From: Sophora flavescens | Taxonomy: Eukaryota; Streptophyta; Magnoliopsida; Fabales; Fabaceae | NCBI GenBank assembly: GCA_030762895.1 | Contig: CM061067.1 | Coordinates: forward strand, 50,245,667-50,309,666 | Reading direction: 5' to 3' | DNA: 64,000 nt | Part shown: one piece after another, positions 45,116 through 55,357 of the stretch | How positions within the stretch are numbered: position 1 is the stretch's first letter | Layout of the letters: each line of letters starts with the position of its first letter | Program-made: the position numbers and the translations under genes | The notes under the pieces: generated by a model | Seen by the model: the letters and a program-made list of their open reading frames with translations, nothing else | Database searches by the model: none | What the model was told of the DNA's origin: nothing

Positions 45116-46383
45116 GTGAAGCTCTCATCAACCTTTTTTGGTACAATTGACCGTGACACAGTGCTGCTAATCTCTTCTCTTCAATGAGGTTCAATTGATC
45201 GAGTCGATCTTAGACCCACTCAGCTTCTTCCAATTCTGCCTCTCTCAATACCCTTAATGAGGGGATCTCTACTTAAATCAGGAGTACTGCCTCCATCCCA
45301 TAAACTAAAGAATACAGAGTTGACCCTGTTGAGGTGCGAATAGAGGTATGGTAGTCGTGCAAAGCAAAAGATAACATCTCATGCCAATCCTTATACGTCA
45401 CAACCATCTTTTGAACAATCTTCTTAATATTTTTATTAGCTTCCTCAACTGTTCCGTTCATCTTTGGGCGGTATGGGGATGAATTGTCATGCTTTATCTT
45501 GAAGTTTTCGCACATCTCCTTCATCATCTTGTTGTCCAAGTTGGTCGCATTATCAGTGATAATCTCACGCGGCAACCCATAACGACAAATTAACTCTCTT
45601 TTGACTAATTTGATCACGACATTCCTGGTCACTGGCATATGACGTAGCCTCAACCCATTTTGTGAAATAATCAATGGCAACAAGAATGAAGCGATACCCG
45701 CTCAAGGCCTTTGGTTCGATTGGCCCGATCACATCCATTCCCCACATTGAGAACGACCAGGGTGTCGACATGACATTCAGGGAAGCTGGTGGTGTATGGA
45801 CCTTATCAGCATATATCTGACACTTATGGAACTTCTTCGCATAATTAAAGCAATCAGTCTCCATTGTCAACCAGTATTGGCTAGCCCTCAAGATTTTTCT
45901 TGCCATTGCATGACCGCTCGCGTGAGTCCCAAAAGATCCTTCATGTACATCCTCAATTATCTGTTTAGCTTCTTTCGCATCAATGCATCTCAACAACACC
46001 ATGTCATGGTTTCTTTTGTATAGAATACCCCTCTCTAAATACAAACCCATTGCAAGTCTTCTTAGAGTTCTTTTGTCATTTTCTGAAGGGCCCAGAGGGT
46101 ATTCCCTTCTTTGGATGAAGCATTTGATGTCATGGTACCACAGTTTTTGATCAGGCTCTTCCTCTATTACTTGACAATATGCATGATGGTAATGACTTTC
46201 CACTTTGATGAGTGGTAGATTCCTTTCATCACTTACTTTGAACATTGAGGCCAAGGTAGACAGTGCGTCAGCTAATTGGTTATCTTCTCGAGGAATATGA
46301 TGAAATGTGACCTCATCAAACTGCTCGATCAAACCTTTGATGTAATCATGATATAGGATTAACTTGGCATCTCGGGTTTCCTA
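45116..46383 (-). pseudogene. Ogre integrase region
   Basis: Minus strand, after RNase H: zinc-binding region with His residues in VHEGSFGTHASGH and the Cys pair region CFNYAKKFHKCQIYAD, where the first Cys of the usual CHKC is Phe. The catalytic core follows: Asp in WGMDVIGPI, Asp in IITDNATN and Glu in NGTVEEANKN. A frame change near 45640 splits it (46332-45565, then 45683-45273), and a TAG at 46381-46383 separates it from RNase H. The C-terminal part reads PSLRVLREAELEE and RLDQLNLIEEKRLAA down to about 45117, where it is cut off by LTR C. It would insert the element cDNA; this copy cannot. Confidence 0.88.
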
Positions 46384-47950
46384 ATCCCCTCTTAGCTGAT
46401 GGATGACTAATGCAGAATCTCCATATACCTCCAGTATTCTTGCCTTTGATGCTATTGCTGTCAGGATCCCTAATGTACAAGCTTCATATTCGACTATATT
46501 GTTTGTACAATAGAAGCAAAGCCTCACAGTGATAGGGAAATAATCATTTTCCTGCAAGATTAAGATTACCCCGATTCCATGCCCCAATGCATTAGAAGCT
46601 CCATCAAATAACAAAGTCCACTTTTCTTTTTCTGGTGATTGCTCGCGATCAAACAAAGAAATTATATCTTCATCTGGGAAATCGCATTGCATGGATCCAT
46701 AATCTTCTATTGACTGATTGGCTAGATATTCTGCAAGAGCGCTGCCTTTTATTGCTTTTTGGGTGACATAGACAATGTCATATTCTGATAACAGGACTTG
46801 CCAGCGAGCAATTCTTCCAGTCAGAGTAGGCTTATCAAAGATATACTTGATTGAATCCATCTTAGACACCAACCAGGTAGTGTAACACAACACGTAATAC
46901 CTCAAACGGCGAGCCGCTGGTGCCAAAGCACAGCAAGTGCATTCTAGCAGTGAGTAGTTGGCTTCACAACTGGTGAACTTCTTACTTAGATAATAGATGG
47001 CATGTTTTGTTCTTCCTGACTCATCGTGTTGCCCAAGTACACAACCCATAGATTCGTCTAACACAGTCAAATACATAACGAGAGGTCTTCCCGGCACTGG
47101 GGGAACCAAGACTGGAGGCTCTTGTAGGTATTGTTTGATCATCTCAAAGGCTCTTTGACAATCTTCATTCCATGTTATAGCCTGATTTTTGTGAAGCAAT
47201 TTAAAGATTGGTTCACATGTCGCGGTTAGTTGGGAGATGAACCTGGCAATGTAGTTCAATCTTCCTAAAAACCCACGAAATTCTTTCTCTGTTCGAGGTG
47301 CTGGCATATCAATGATTGCTCGAACTTTTTCAGGATCAACCTCTATTCCTCTTTGACTAACAATGAACCCTAGAAGCTTGCCTGATTTCACTCCAAAAGT
47401 GCATTTGGCTGGATTCAGTCGGAGCTTAAACTTCCTTAATCGCTTAAAAAGCTTTTGCAGATTATCCACATGGTCATCTTCAGATCTGGACTTGGCAATC
47501 ATATCATCTACATAAACTTCTATTTTTTTTATGCATCATGTCATGGAACAAAGCCACCATAGCCCGCTGATATGTTGCCCCAACATTTTTCAATCCAAAT
47601 GGCATAACCTTGTAGCAAAAGGTTCCCCATAAAGTGACAAATGTGGTCTTCTCCATATCTTCAGGTGCCATCTTGATCTGATTATATCCTGAAAATCCAT
47701 CCATGAAAGAGAATAACGCATGTTGGGCAGTATTATCTACAAGAACATCAATGTGAGGCAGAGGAAAGTCATCTTTTGGGCTAGCTCTGTTCAGATCTCG
47801 ATAGTCAACACACATTCGAGCCTTTCCATCTTTCTTGGGAATAGGAATGATATTAGAAACCCATTGAGGATACTTTACAAATTCTAGGAAACCTGCATGC
47901 AGTTGCTTCTTGACCTCCTCCTTGATCTTTAAGGACATTTCGGCTTTCAT
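46384..47950 (-). pseudogene. Ogre reverse transcriptase and two RNase H domains
   Basis: Minus strand. RT: PQWVSNIIPIPKKDGKARMC, DYRDLNRASPKD, FMDGFSGYNQIKM (first catalytic Asp) and MPFGLKNVGATYQ in the 47950-47504 frame. The catalytic YVDDM follows in another frame, changed at an eight-A run (47523-47530 on the plus strand). Connection and first RNase H: FLGRLNYIARFI, IYYLSKKFTSCEANYSLLE. A second, archaeal-type RNase H follows: LLFDGASNALGHGIGVIL and NNIVEYEAC near 46480-46620. Two RNase H domains mark the Tat/Ogre branch of Ty3/gypsy. RT copies genomic RNA in the particle. Confidence 0.93.
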
Positions 47951-48136
47951 CCTTCGTAGCTTCTGCTTTACTAAAGGACACTCCGGCTTTAATGGCAGTT
48001 TGTGTTATGCTATACTAGGGTCTAGACCTGGCATGTCTTGGTACGACCATACAAAAATATCTTTATAATCCATCAACAACTTGATTAACCAACTTCGTTC
48101 ATTTTCTTGCAGGGAAATGCCAATCTTGACCTCTTT

Positions 48137-48331
48137 TTAATCATCTTCGGTTCCCAAATTGATTAGTTCACTCAGCTCTTCGTGGGGTCGAATTTCCCTG
48201 ACTTCTTGTTCTACCAATCTCAATAGTTCAGGAGGAACTTCCCCATCATCATCAGCAACCTCATCAGCATGATCAATAGGATAGTCAAAATTGTATGCCG
48301 AGTTACTAACACTCATTTTCAATAGAGTCAC
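48137..48331 (-). pseudogene. Ogre protease-RT linker
   Basis: An acidic open frame (EVREIRPHEELSELINLGTED) between protease and RT, matching the position of the Ogre PR-RT linker. Stops on both sides disconnect it. 48340-48580 holds no coding motif and may be a degenerate or intron-like spacer. Confidence 0.6.
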
Positions 48332-48580
48332 TTTTAGATCTGCTTGTTAAAGACGAGAAACTGCATTAATTGGTGAGGAACGATGAATAAAAGCGAAAGT
48401 AAAAATAAGAGAGATAAGAACATAAAGATATTGAATGCATGCATTTATTGATAAGTCATACTGAAACGGAAACAAGTAAGCCCATTACAACAAAGTTCCT
48501 AAAGCCTTGGGCAGAGCTGAAGGATAAGAATTACAGAATTACTTTGACAAAGACTCTATGGTCCCGGGGAACTCAATGAT

Positions 48581-49657
48581 CTACCAATTGTTGAGCTCCT
48601 TATATGGAGAGCATGGATACACCAGATTGACACCATGATCGGCGGGATAATCATCTTCAACAACTGCTGCTTGGTCGAGGAATGTGAACCCTATGCTCCG
48701 GAAGCTCCCTCGAATGTCATAGATGGGAACCCTTTCAGCCTCGTATTCATGATTTTCCAGCCGAGCCAACCTCTTTCTTTTCTTCTCTTCTATAACCCTC
48801 ATCTTGGCGGCCTTGGTGGGTTTGTATCCCAACCCAAACTTGTCCCTGTTCTCGATGAGCATGAGGATGTCAGGGACACCTTGGCCATTCTTCCCCAAAC
48901 CACTTCCAGGTCGGTATCCTCCTTCGAGCATAACCTTAGCCATCATAATGGACGCTTTAGATGACTGAGGTTTCAAGAGTGGAGCACCATCCCCAACATA
49001 AGTGGCACTGGCAATTTCAAGTGACCGGAAGGCGGTCTCGAGAGCTTCTTCAACAGCTTCAATGTAAGGGGTTGTTGTTGGCTTACTCACTAACATATCC
49101 TCCTCTCCAGAAACAATTATCAACTTACTATCGACAATGAACTTCACTTTCTGGTGCAATATGGAAGGTATAGCTCTAGACGAATGGATCCATGGTCGTC
49201 CTAGGAGACAACTGTAAGTTGGTGTGATGTCCATTACTTGGAAGAGTATTTCAAAGGTGCAAGGGCCAATCTGAATGGGCAATTCAATTTCTCCCATGAC
49301 TTCCCTTCGGGTGCCATCGAAAGCTCTTACAATCATTGTGCTTGGCTTCATATGAGTTCCATCAAAAGGCAACTTTGCCAGTGTTGACTTTGGCATTACA
49401 TTCAAAGAAGAACCATTATCAATGAGAACCCTAGGCATGACATGATCTCGACACTTCACAGAAATGTGCAACGCCTTGTTGTGCCCTATTCTTTCAGCTG
49501 GAATTTTAGCATCAGTGAAAGTGACATAATTATCAACAACGATGTTACCAACAATGTTATCAAGCTTGTCAACTGTGATGTCATGAGAGACATGAGCTTG
49601 ATTCAACACCTTCATCAATACTCTCCTATGTGACTCAGAATTCATCAACAGAGACAA
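48581..49657 (-). pseudogene. Ogre aspartic protease with G-patch
   Basis: A 358-residue open frame. The retropepsin site is VLIDNGSSLNVMP (D-N-G-S, around residue 80), with the flap region and the downstream YSCLLGRPWIH (I/L-L-G-R-P) motif near residue 160. A G-patch-like segment GGYRPGSGLGKNGQG lies near residue 248-262. The protease would process the polyprotein; the G-patch may help RNA contact. The frame itself is intact, but it is isolated from gag and RT by stops. The ATG at 49657 is not the native start, as the domain belongs to a polyprotein. Confidence 0.9.
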
Positions 49658-49678
49658 AAGAGATATCCGAGCCAGAAT

Positions 49679-52281
49679 TCAATTCAACTGATTCACATCC
49701 CTGCATTCACTTTGCTTGATGAACTTCGGGAATTCACCAACTTCTCCATCAGATACCTCATTTTTATTCTCACCCCTTTTTGTATCCTTTTCAACCAGAG
49801 TTCCTTCCGGCTTCCCTTTACCCTTGCAATCTTTTTCTTCCTTTTCTGTTTCCTCCCTTTGCAATACCTCTGGAGTATAAATGCAACCACTCCTAGTCAT
49901 TCCACCAATTCTCGAAACGTTGGTAACCACAGTGGTCCCGTTGGAAGGACTTGGTTGAACTTGCATATCATATTTCCATGGTACCGCTTTGGTGTCCTTG
50001 TAAGGGAAAGGACCTGGGACTAGGATGACAATTGGTGTTGGCCCACTCGAAACCGGCATAGGTTCCTTCTCAGTATAGTGTATCACCACTGGTTTCAGAG
50101 CGACTTGCTTAGGAACTAGTTGAGGATTAACCACAACAGTAAAAGGAGTTATCTTAACTGGAGTTGGGGAAATTGTAGATTCAGCAACCATGTTAATGCC
50201 ACACTCATTCGATTCACAACCAATTAGGATAATCTTCATATCTATTAACTGTTGCACAACCTGTCGAAATTCTGCACAGTCTTCAATTGAATGCCCCATA
50301 TTCCCGTCGAAGTCACACCTTATCTATTCATCGAGAGTCTCCTTTTCAACAATTGAGGTTTGCACCAATCCATGTTTTTGTATCTCTCTTAAAATGACTC
50401 TCATGGGAGTTCTGACATCAGCCACTTGGCTCTTAAGAGTAGGTTCCATGAAGCTATCTATATCATTGATTCTCGAACCCTCGTGATTTGGCATAGGACC
50501 TTGTGCCCCCTTCCGAGCATATTTCTGTAAGCTCAACCATTTAGCATTAATAAGATCTTGTACCTTAAACTTGAAAGCCCTGCAGTTCTCAGTGGAATGA
50601 CCTGTTGCCCCCGCATGATACTCACATTTAGCATTTGGGTCAAACCACTTCGGATAAGGAGGGTCCAATGGTTTCATTGGGATAGGAGTCAACACAAATT
50701 TACTTATAAGATGATGCAATAGCTCAGTGTAGGTCATGGGTATCAGATCGAAATGTACTGGCTTTTTTTGAGTTATGAGGCGGTCTTGTTTGGCTTGTGT
50801 TTGGGTTTACGTGTTGAATGATTTGAGGTGCCATGGCAGGGTGTGTTTGAGGTTGAGAGTGATATAATGGTCGGTAGGGTGCCATCGGTTGGGGATTTGG
50901 AAATTGTGAGGTGGCGGCGATGAATGACTTGTTGGCTTGGTGATATGGAGATAGTTGGTAATACGGGGTGTACTGGGCTTGGAAGGCGAGTGTTTGGTTT
51001 GGTCTCCATTGGTTTGGTTTCTTTTGTTCAAAGGTTACTGCATGTGCTTCTCCCTCATTCCTTTTCACAATCGGGGCTTTCTTTGGGCCATTCGCCACTG
51101 AGGTCTTGGTGATCTTGCCATTCCTCATTCCATTTTCAATTCTTTCACCGATGATGACCATGTCAGAAAAGATCAATGACACACTCCCAATCATTCTATC
51201 ATAGAAGGGCGACTGGAGTGTATCAATGAACATTGCTACAATTTCTTTCTCAGCTAATGGAGGCTCCACCTGAGCAGCCAGTTCCTTCCATCGTTGTGCA
51301 TACTCTTTGAAAGTCTGTGTCTCTTTTTTGTCATATTTTGGATTTGCATCCTATCGGGAGCCATGTCAATATTGTACTTGTATTGCTTCAGGAATGCATC
51401 TGCTAGATCTTTGAAGGATCGGATGTGTGCCCGCTCGAGATGCGTGTACCAATTTGGAGCTGCCCCAGTTAAACTGTCTTGGAAGAAGTGAATCAAGAGC
51501 TTATCATCTTGGGCATATGATGCCATATTCCTAACATACATGGTCAAATGGTTTTTGGGACAAGTGGTACCCTTATAGTTGTCAAAATCAGACAAAGTTC
51601 CGAGGCATCTCGCAGACCATAACTATTTACCCCTTTAATGGCACGCAGTCTTTCCTCTAATACTTCCAAATTTTCTTTAGATAGGGAATTCCCTCCCGAA
51701 TGATTCACTGGAGTTACAATGTACATATTCTGGGGAAAATAGTATGGCGTGTAGGAGGATCCGAAGTTTTGGATCGTTTGAGCCCCATGGGGTCCATAAT
51801 GCAGGGTGTATTGCGGGGGTTTTGGATTGGCAGAAGGTGTCACTGTCTATGTGTTACCATCTGTAGGATTTACAGTTTGTGTTCGTGGCATTTCGACATC
51901 ATTGGTGGGGGTTTGTGTCTGGGTGGTATGTTCGAAGTTTTGAATGCCATCTTGTGGGACAGGGGCCGTTGGTGGCACAAATCCACGAGGCAAGCCGTAT
52001 GGGGGATTGTTTGGGTCAAATGAAATATGATTTTGGTTGCTTGGATAAATAGTGAGAGGCATCATGGCCCCTGGTTGGTTGAAGCCTTGAATAGGAATCT
52101 GAACAAAACCAGGCGGGATAGGAGGTATGACTGGATGTCCTTCGTTTGAGGCTAAAGGGTTCTCCTCTGTGTTCTTTTCCTTCTGCATTGCTTGTAGGAT
52201 CTCCATCATCTTAGTCATTTGATCCTTGATTTGACAGACTTCATCCCTGATCTCTTGGACTTCTTCTAGTTCATCTGCCAT
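49679..52281 (-). pseudogene. Ogre gag, fragmented
   Basis: Starts at 52281 (MADELEEVQEIRDEVCQIKD, coiled-coil-like), then Pro/Gln-rich sequence, the capsid domain (CPKNHLTMYVRNMASYAQDD, LTGAAPNWYTHLERAHIRSF, ADAFLKQYKYNIDMAPDR), AMFIDTLQSPFYDRM, a QP-rich linker, and two zinc-knuckle-like motifs (CEYHAGATGHSTENC near 50590-50630 and CDFDGNMGHSIEDC near 50270-50310). It encodes the particle shell and RNA-binding part. TAG at 51844-51846, frame changes near 51590, 51320 and 50730, and stops around 50320 break it into at least five frames. Order and motifs match Ogre-type gag. Confidence 0.9.
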
Positions 52282-52399
52282 GGCTCTTGTCTGTGATCGA
52301 GTGGGATAAGGGTGTCACAGTATTCTTTTTCCAGCTATATTGATTATTTTACCTAACAAGTAAATCATCCGTGAAAAAGTGTTATTTGAAAGTCTTATT

Positions 52400-52610
52400 C
52401 GTAGAACGTCTCGTTCAAAGATATGAATGCATTATTGATGAATATTTAATTAACCATCCCTAGAACATCTCGTTCAAAGGTATTAGGTTGCAGAATTTGA
52501 TTAACCATTCCTAGAACGTCTCATTCAAAGGTATTTGGTTTGTAAAAAAATCGGTGAATATATTGATTGACCCTTCCTAGAACGTCTCGTTCAAAGGTAT
52601 TAGGTTATAG
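52400..52610. repeat. Short tandem repeats between ORF1 and gag
   Basis: Four copies of CTAGAACGTCTCGTTCAAAG (with variants TAGAACATCTCGTT and CTCATT) at about 52408, 52460, 52511 and 52569, each followed by TATTAGGTT-like sequence and TTGATTAACC. Non-coding. Confidence 0.8.
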
Positions 52611-52762
52611 AAGACAAATATGGGATCATCAGTGAGAATCAACTTCAAGAATGTAGCCTTTTCATTCATTACCATGAAGTACATTGATAACAATGAAGCC
52701 CATAACATTTTCTAATAGGCTCAGACACTTTTACACTTTTGAGACTGCTGACCAAATAAATT

Positions 52763-54685
52763 CTATTCCCTTTTACGAGTCATATCCTTAATCCTTCTTA
52801 TCAAGCCCATACAATATTCTATACATTCCTTGATTTCGATCGGTGTCTCAAGTTGAAGAATCACCTCCTCGACATTTTGTAAGTATTCCGGAACCTTTGC
52901 TATGGCAGTGTTGTCTAACCCTGCTAGTTGTGAAAACCTCATTGCCCATCTTTGACTATTCTCTGCTTGCTCTCTTGCATACTCAGCCAAGTCCTTCACC
53001 CTTTCTTGTTCTCTTTTGATGGCAGCTTGATATTTGTCAGACATTTCTTTCATGCGCAGTTTCTCTTTCTCGATGGCACTACTATACCGAGCAATCATGT
53101 TGTCCATCTCTATCCTCAGATCATCCACTTGTTTTTTAGCATCCTTGCGAGCTACTTCAGTTTCTCCTAGGAGCTCCCCGAGTCTCTGATTTTCAGTTCT
53201 TGCTTCATCCCGCTCATGTCTTCGCATAGCAAATTCTCTATTTACTGCTTGAAGGCATCCTTTGGTTTTAAGCATGTATTCATGTTCTATTTTCAACTTT
53301 TTGTTGACTCTTTCGAGAGCAGAATCCTTTTCAGTGTTTTCCCTTTTTAATGTTGCGCACATCCCATCAACTTTTATGAGCTCATCCTCTGTCCCTTCTT
53401 TCTCGCCCTCAACCTGTGCTAACTGTGTTTTGACTTCCTTCAATTCTTCATCCTTGAATGTGAGAGGAGGTTCCTCAGCTGATGGTGTTACTGGCTCTTT
53501 GAATGGTAGCTTAATTTTTTATACTCTATCTTTAACCCATTCACGATAACTCTCTTTGGCGGCACAACTTCTAACTCCTAACTTCTTCCCCTTCTTAATG
53601 ATTATGTCCCAAGAATTCTGCACCTTTTGGAGTTGTTCTGTATTCTTTCCATCCTTATAATAAAGGATGAAAGGAGTTGTCAAAGATGCTTTAGGTGGGC
53701 CCATTATAGGATAACCAAGTTGGCATTGTCCTAGTAACGTATTATAGTTGATGCAACCTCTTGTTCCCATAAGTGGTTCATTTGGGAAATCCCCACACTG
53801 ATAAACCAAGGTTTCAACGTCTTCCCATCGCGGATACCATCTGACTCGATTTTCCTTTAGTTGAGACATGTGAATCGCCAACTCACGACTGCTCTTGGTT
53901 TTTAACTGATACATTTTGAAGTCTGTGATAGGGCAATCCATTTTATAATTTCTGAGGAATTTGTGGGAAGTGAGCCATACATATAACACGGGAAGGCAGC
54001 AACGAATCTCTTTACCATTTTTTTCATGATAGAAATTCATAGTACAATAGACGTCTGCAAGAATAGCTGGAACAGGATTCCTAGCGTTGAATTTGAGAGA
54101 AAAGAATACATCAATGGCAGCAAAATCAAAAAAGTTTTCTAGGTTGGGGAAAAGAACAATGCCATAGATAGTGAAAGCTAGCACATCTATGAAAGTGTCC
54201 CAATCTTCAGTTTTTGCAAGATGATGCATATGCTCTTCAAGAAGTTTCCTAGAAAATCCCTTAGTTTGCTGCACAGTTTGCATGCTCTTTGGATGCACTT
54301 TCAACATACGTGCTATGGTTTGGACAGATGGATATTGTTCAATGTAGCAATATGGCTTCTTTCCTTCTAATGGTAAGCCCATAATCTGCTCAAACTCTTC
54401 TAAAGTGGGTGCCAATTGAAAGTCTTGGAAAGTGAAACATCTCATTAGTGGGTCATAATATTGGGCCAATGCCGTGATTACCTCTACTTGCACTTCCACA
54501 TCTAACAAATTTAAAATTTTCCCATAATTCGTTGTGAGAGTGAGTCGTTGCGGTATCTTCAACATTTGGCCTAGGGTCTTGAGACTAGCGGTATCAATTC
54601 TCTTGTCCTTGATGTGCAAGACTTTCCTTATTATTGATGGCCTTTTCTCACTGTGATCAGATCCCATATTATCTTCCATTTTCAA
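52763..54685 (-). pseudogene. Ogre ORF1 (Ogre-specific extra protein)
   Basis: About 640 codons on the minus strand, upstream of gag, with one in-frame TAA at 53519-53521 (between 388 and 226 residue frames). The N-terminal half (LKIPQRLTLTTNYGKILNLL, FEQIMGLPLEGKKPYCYIEQ, YGIVLFPNLENFFDF) has the DUF7745/plant-mobile-domain-like pattern seen in Ogre ORF1. The C-terminal part (53443-52763) is a long charged coiled coil (ELKEVKTQLAQVEGE onward). An extra ORF between the 5' LTR and gag is diagnostic of Ogre elements. Its function is not established. The upstream start at 54685 (MKMEDNMGSD) is plausible because it follows the leader. Confidence 0.9.
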
Positions 54686-54689
54686 AAAT

Positions 54690-55336
54690 ATTCACCGGTG
54701 TTTCCTATAATAAGATGCACAGTGTTAAATTATATGCATAATGTGGAAAATAAAAATAAAACGAGGAGATAAGGAGAAAGTAAGCCCCTTTTGTGTCCTA
54801 AATCTGGTTACCTCATTAGGCTCAACCCTAATGGTCTATGGATCTTTAAGTTGTGACCTCCCATAGGGTGGCTCTAAAATTCCAGTATTCTGGCCTCTAG
54901 AGCTAAGATGCCAATTCATGATGTTGACAACAATAGTAGGTGATCTACCAGACGTGGGACATCATCAAAAGGGTCAAACTCTAGCTGAGGTTTTCATGAT
55001 ACCAAGATAGGATGTACATCCCAAATGGCTACCATTACACAACCTCTCTCTTATCCATTGGGTTACGAGACCTGGGTATAGGGCCTCACTCATAAGTGTG
55101 TGCTCAATTTGTAAGTGCGGTGTGTGAAGGGAGCATACAAACCTGAAATCCTAAAACTACCACCAAACATCTGCAAAAACAAGGCAAGCAAATATATACA
55201 AGAGTTATCTACCTTATGGTTTAGATGAAAGGATAATAAAAATAAAAATTATTTACAAAACAAATAAGATAGAGTAAAATAAATAAAATCTATTAAAATA
55301 CTTGCACAACCACTATGATAGGCCTGACTCTCAAAA
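54690..55336 (-). other. Ogre right-unit leader
   Basis: Non-coding sequence between primer-binding site and ORF1. About 570 bp (54780-55336) match 40009-40617, including CTCATAAGTGTGTGCTCAAT and AGGCCTGACTCTC. No open frame of note. Confidence 0.75.
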
Positions 55337-55355
55337 GTCCCCAGTGGAGTCGCCA
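55337..55355 (-). other. Ogre primer-binding site (tRNA-Arg type)
   Basis: The minus strand reads TGGCGACTCCACTGGGGAC two bases inside LTR D. Ogre elements are known to use a tRNA-Arg primer, and this is the expected form. The core GGAGTCGCCA also occurs about 50 bp inside the LTR. Confidence 0.75.
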
Positions 55356-55357
55356 GC

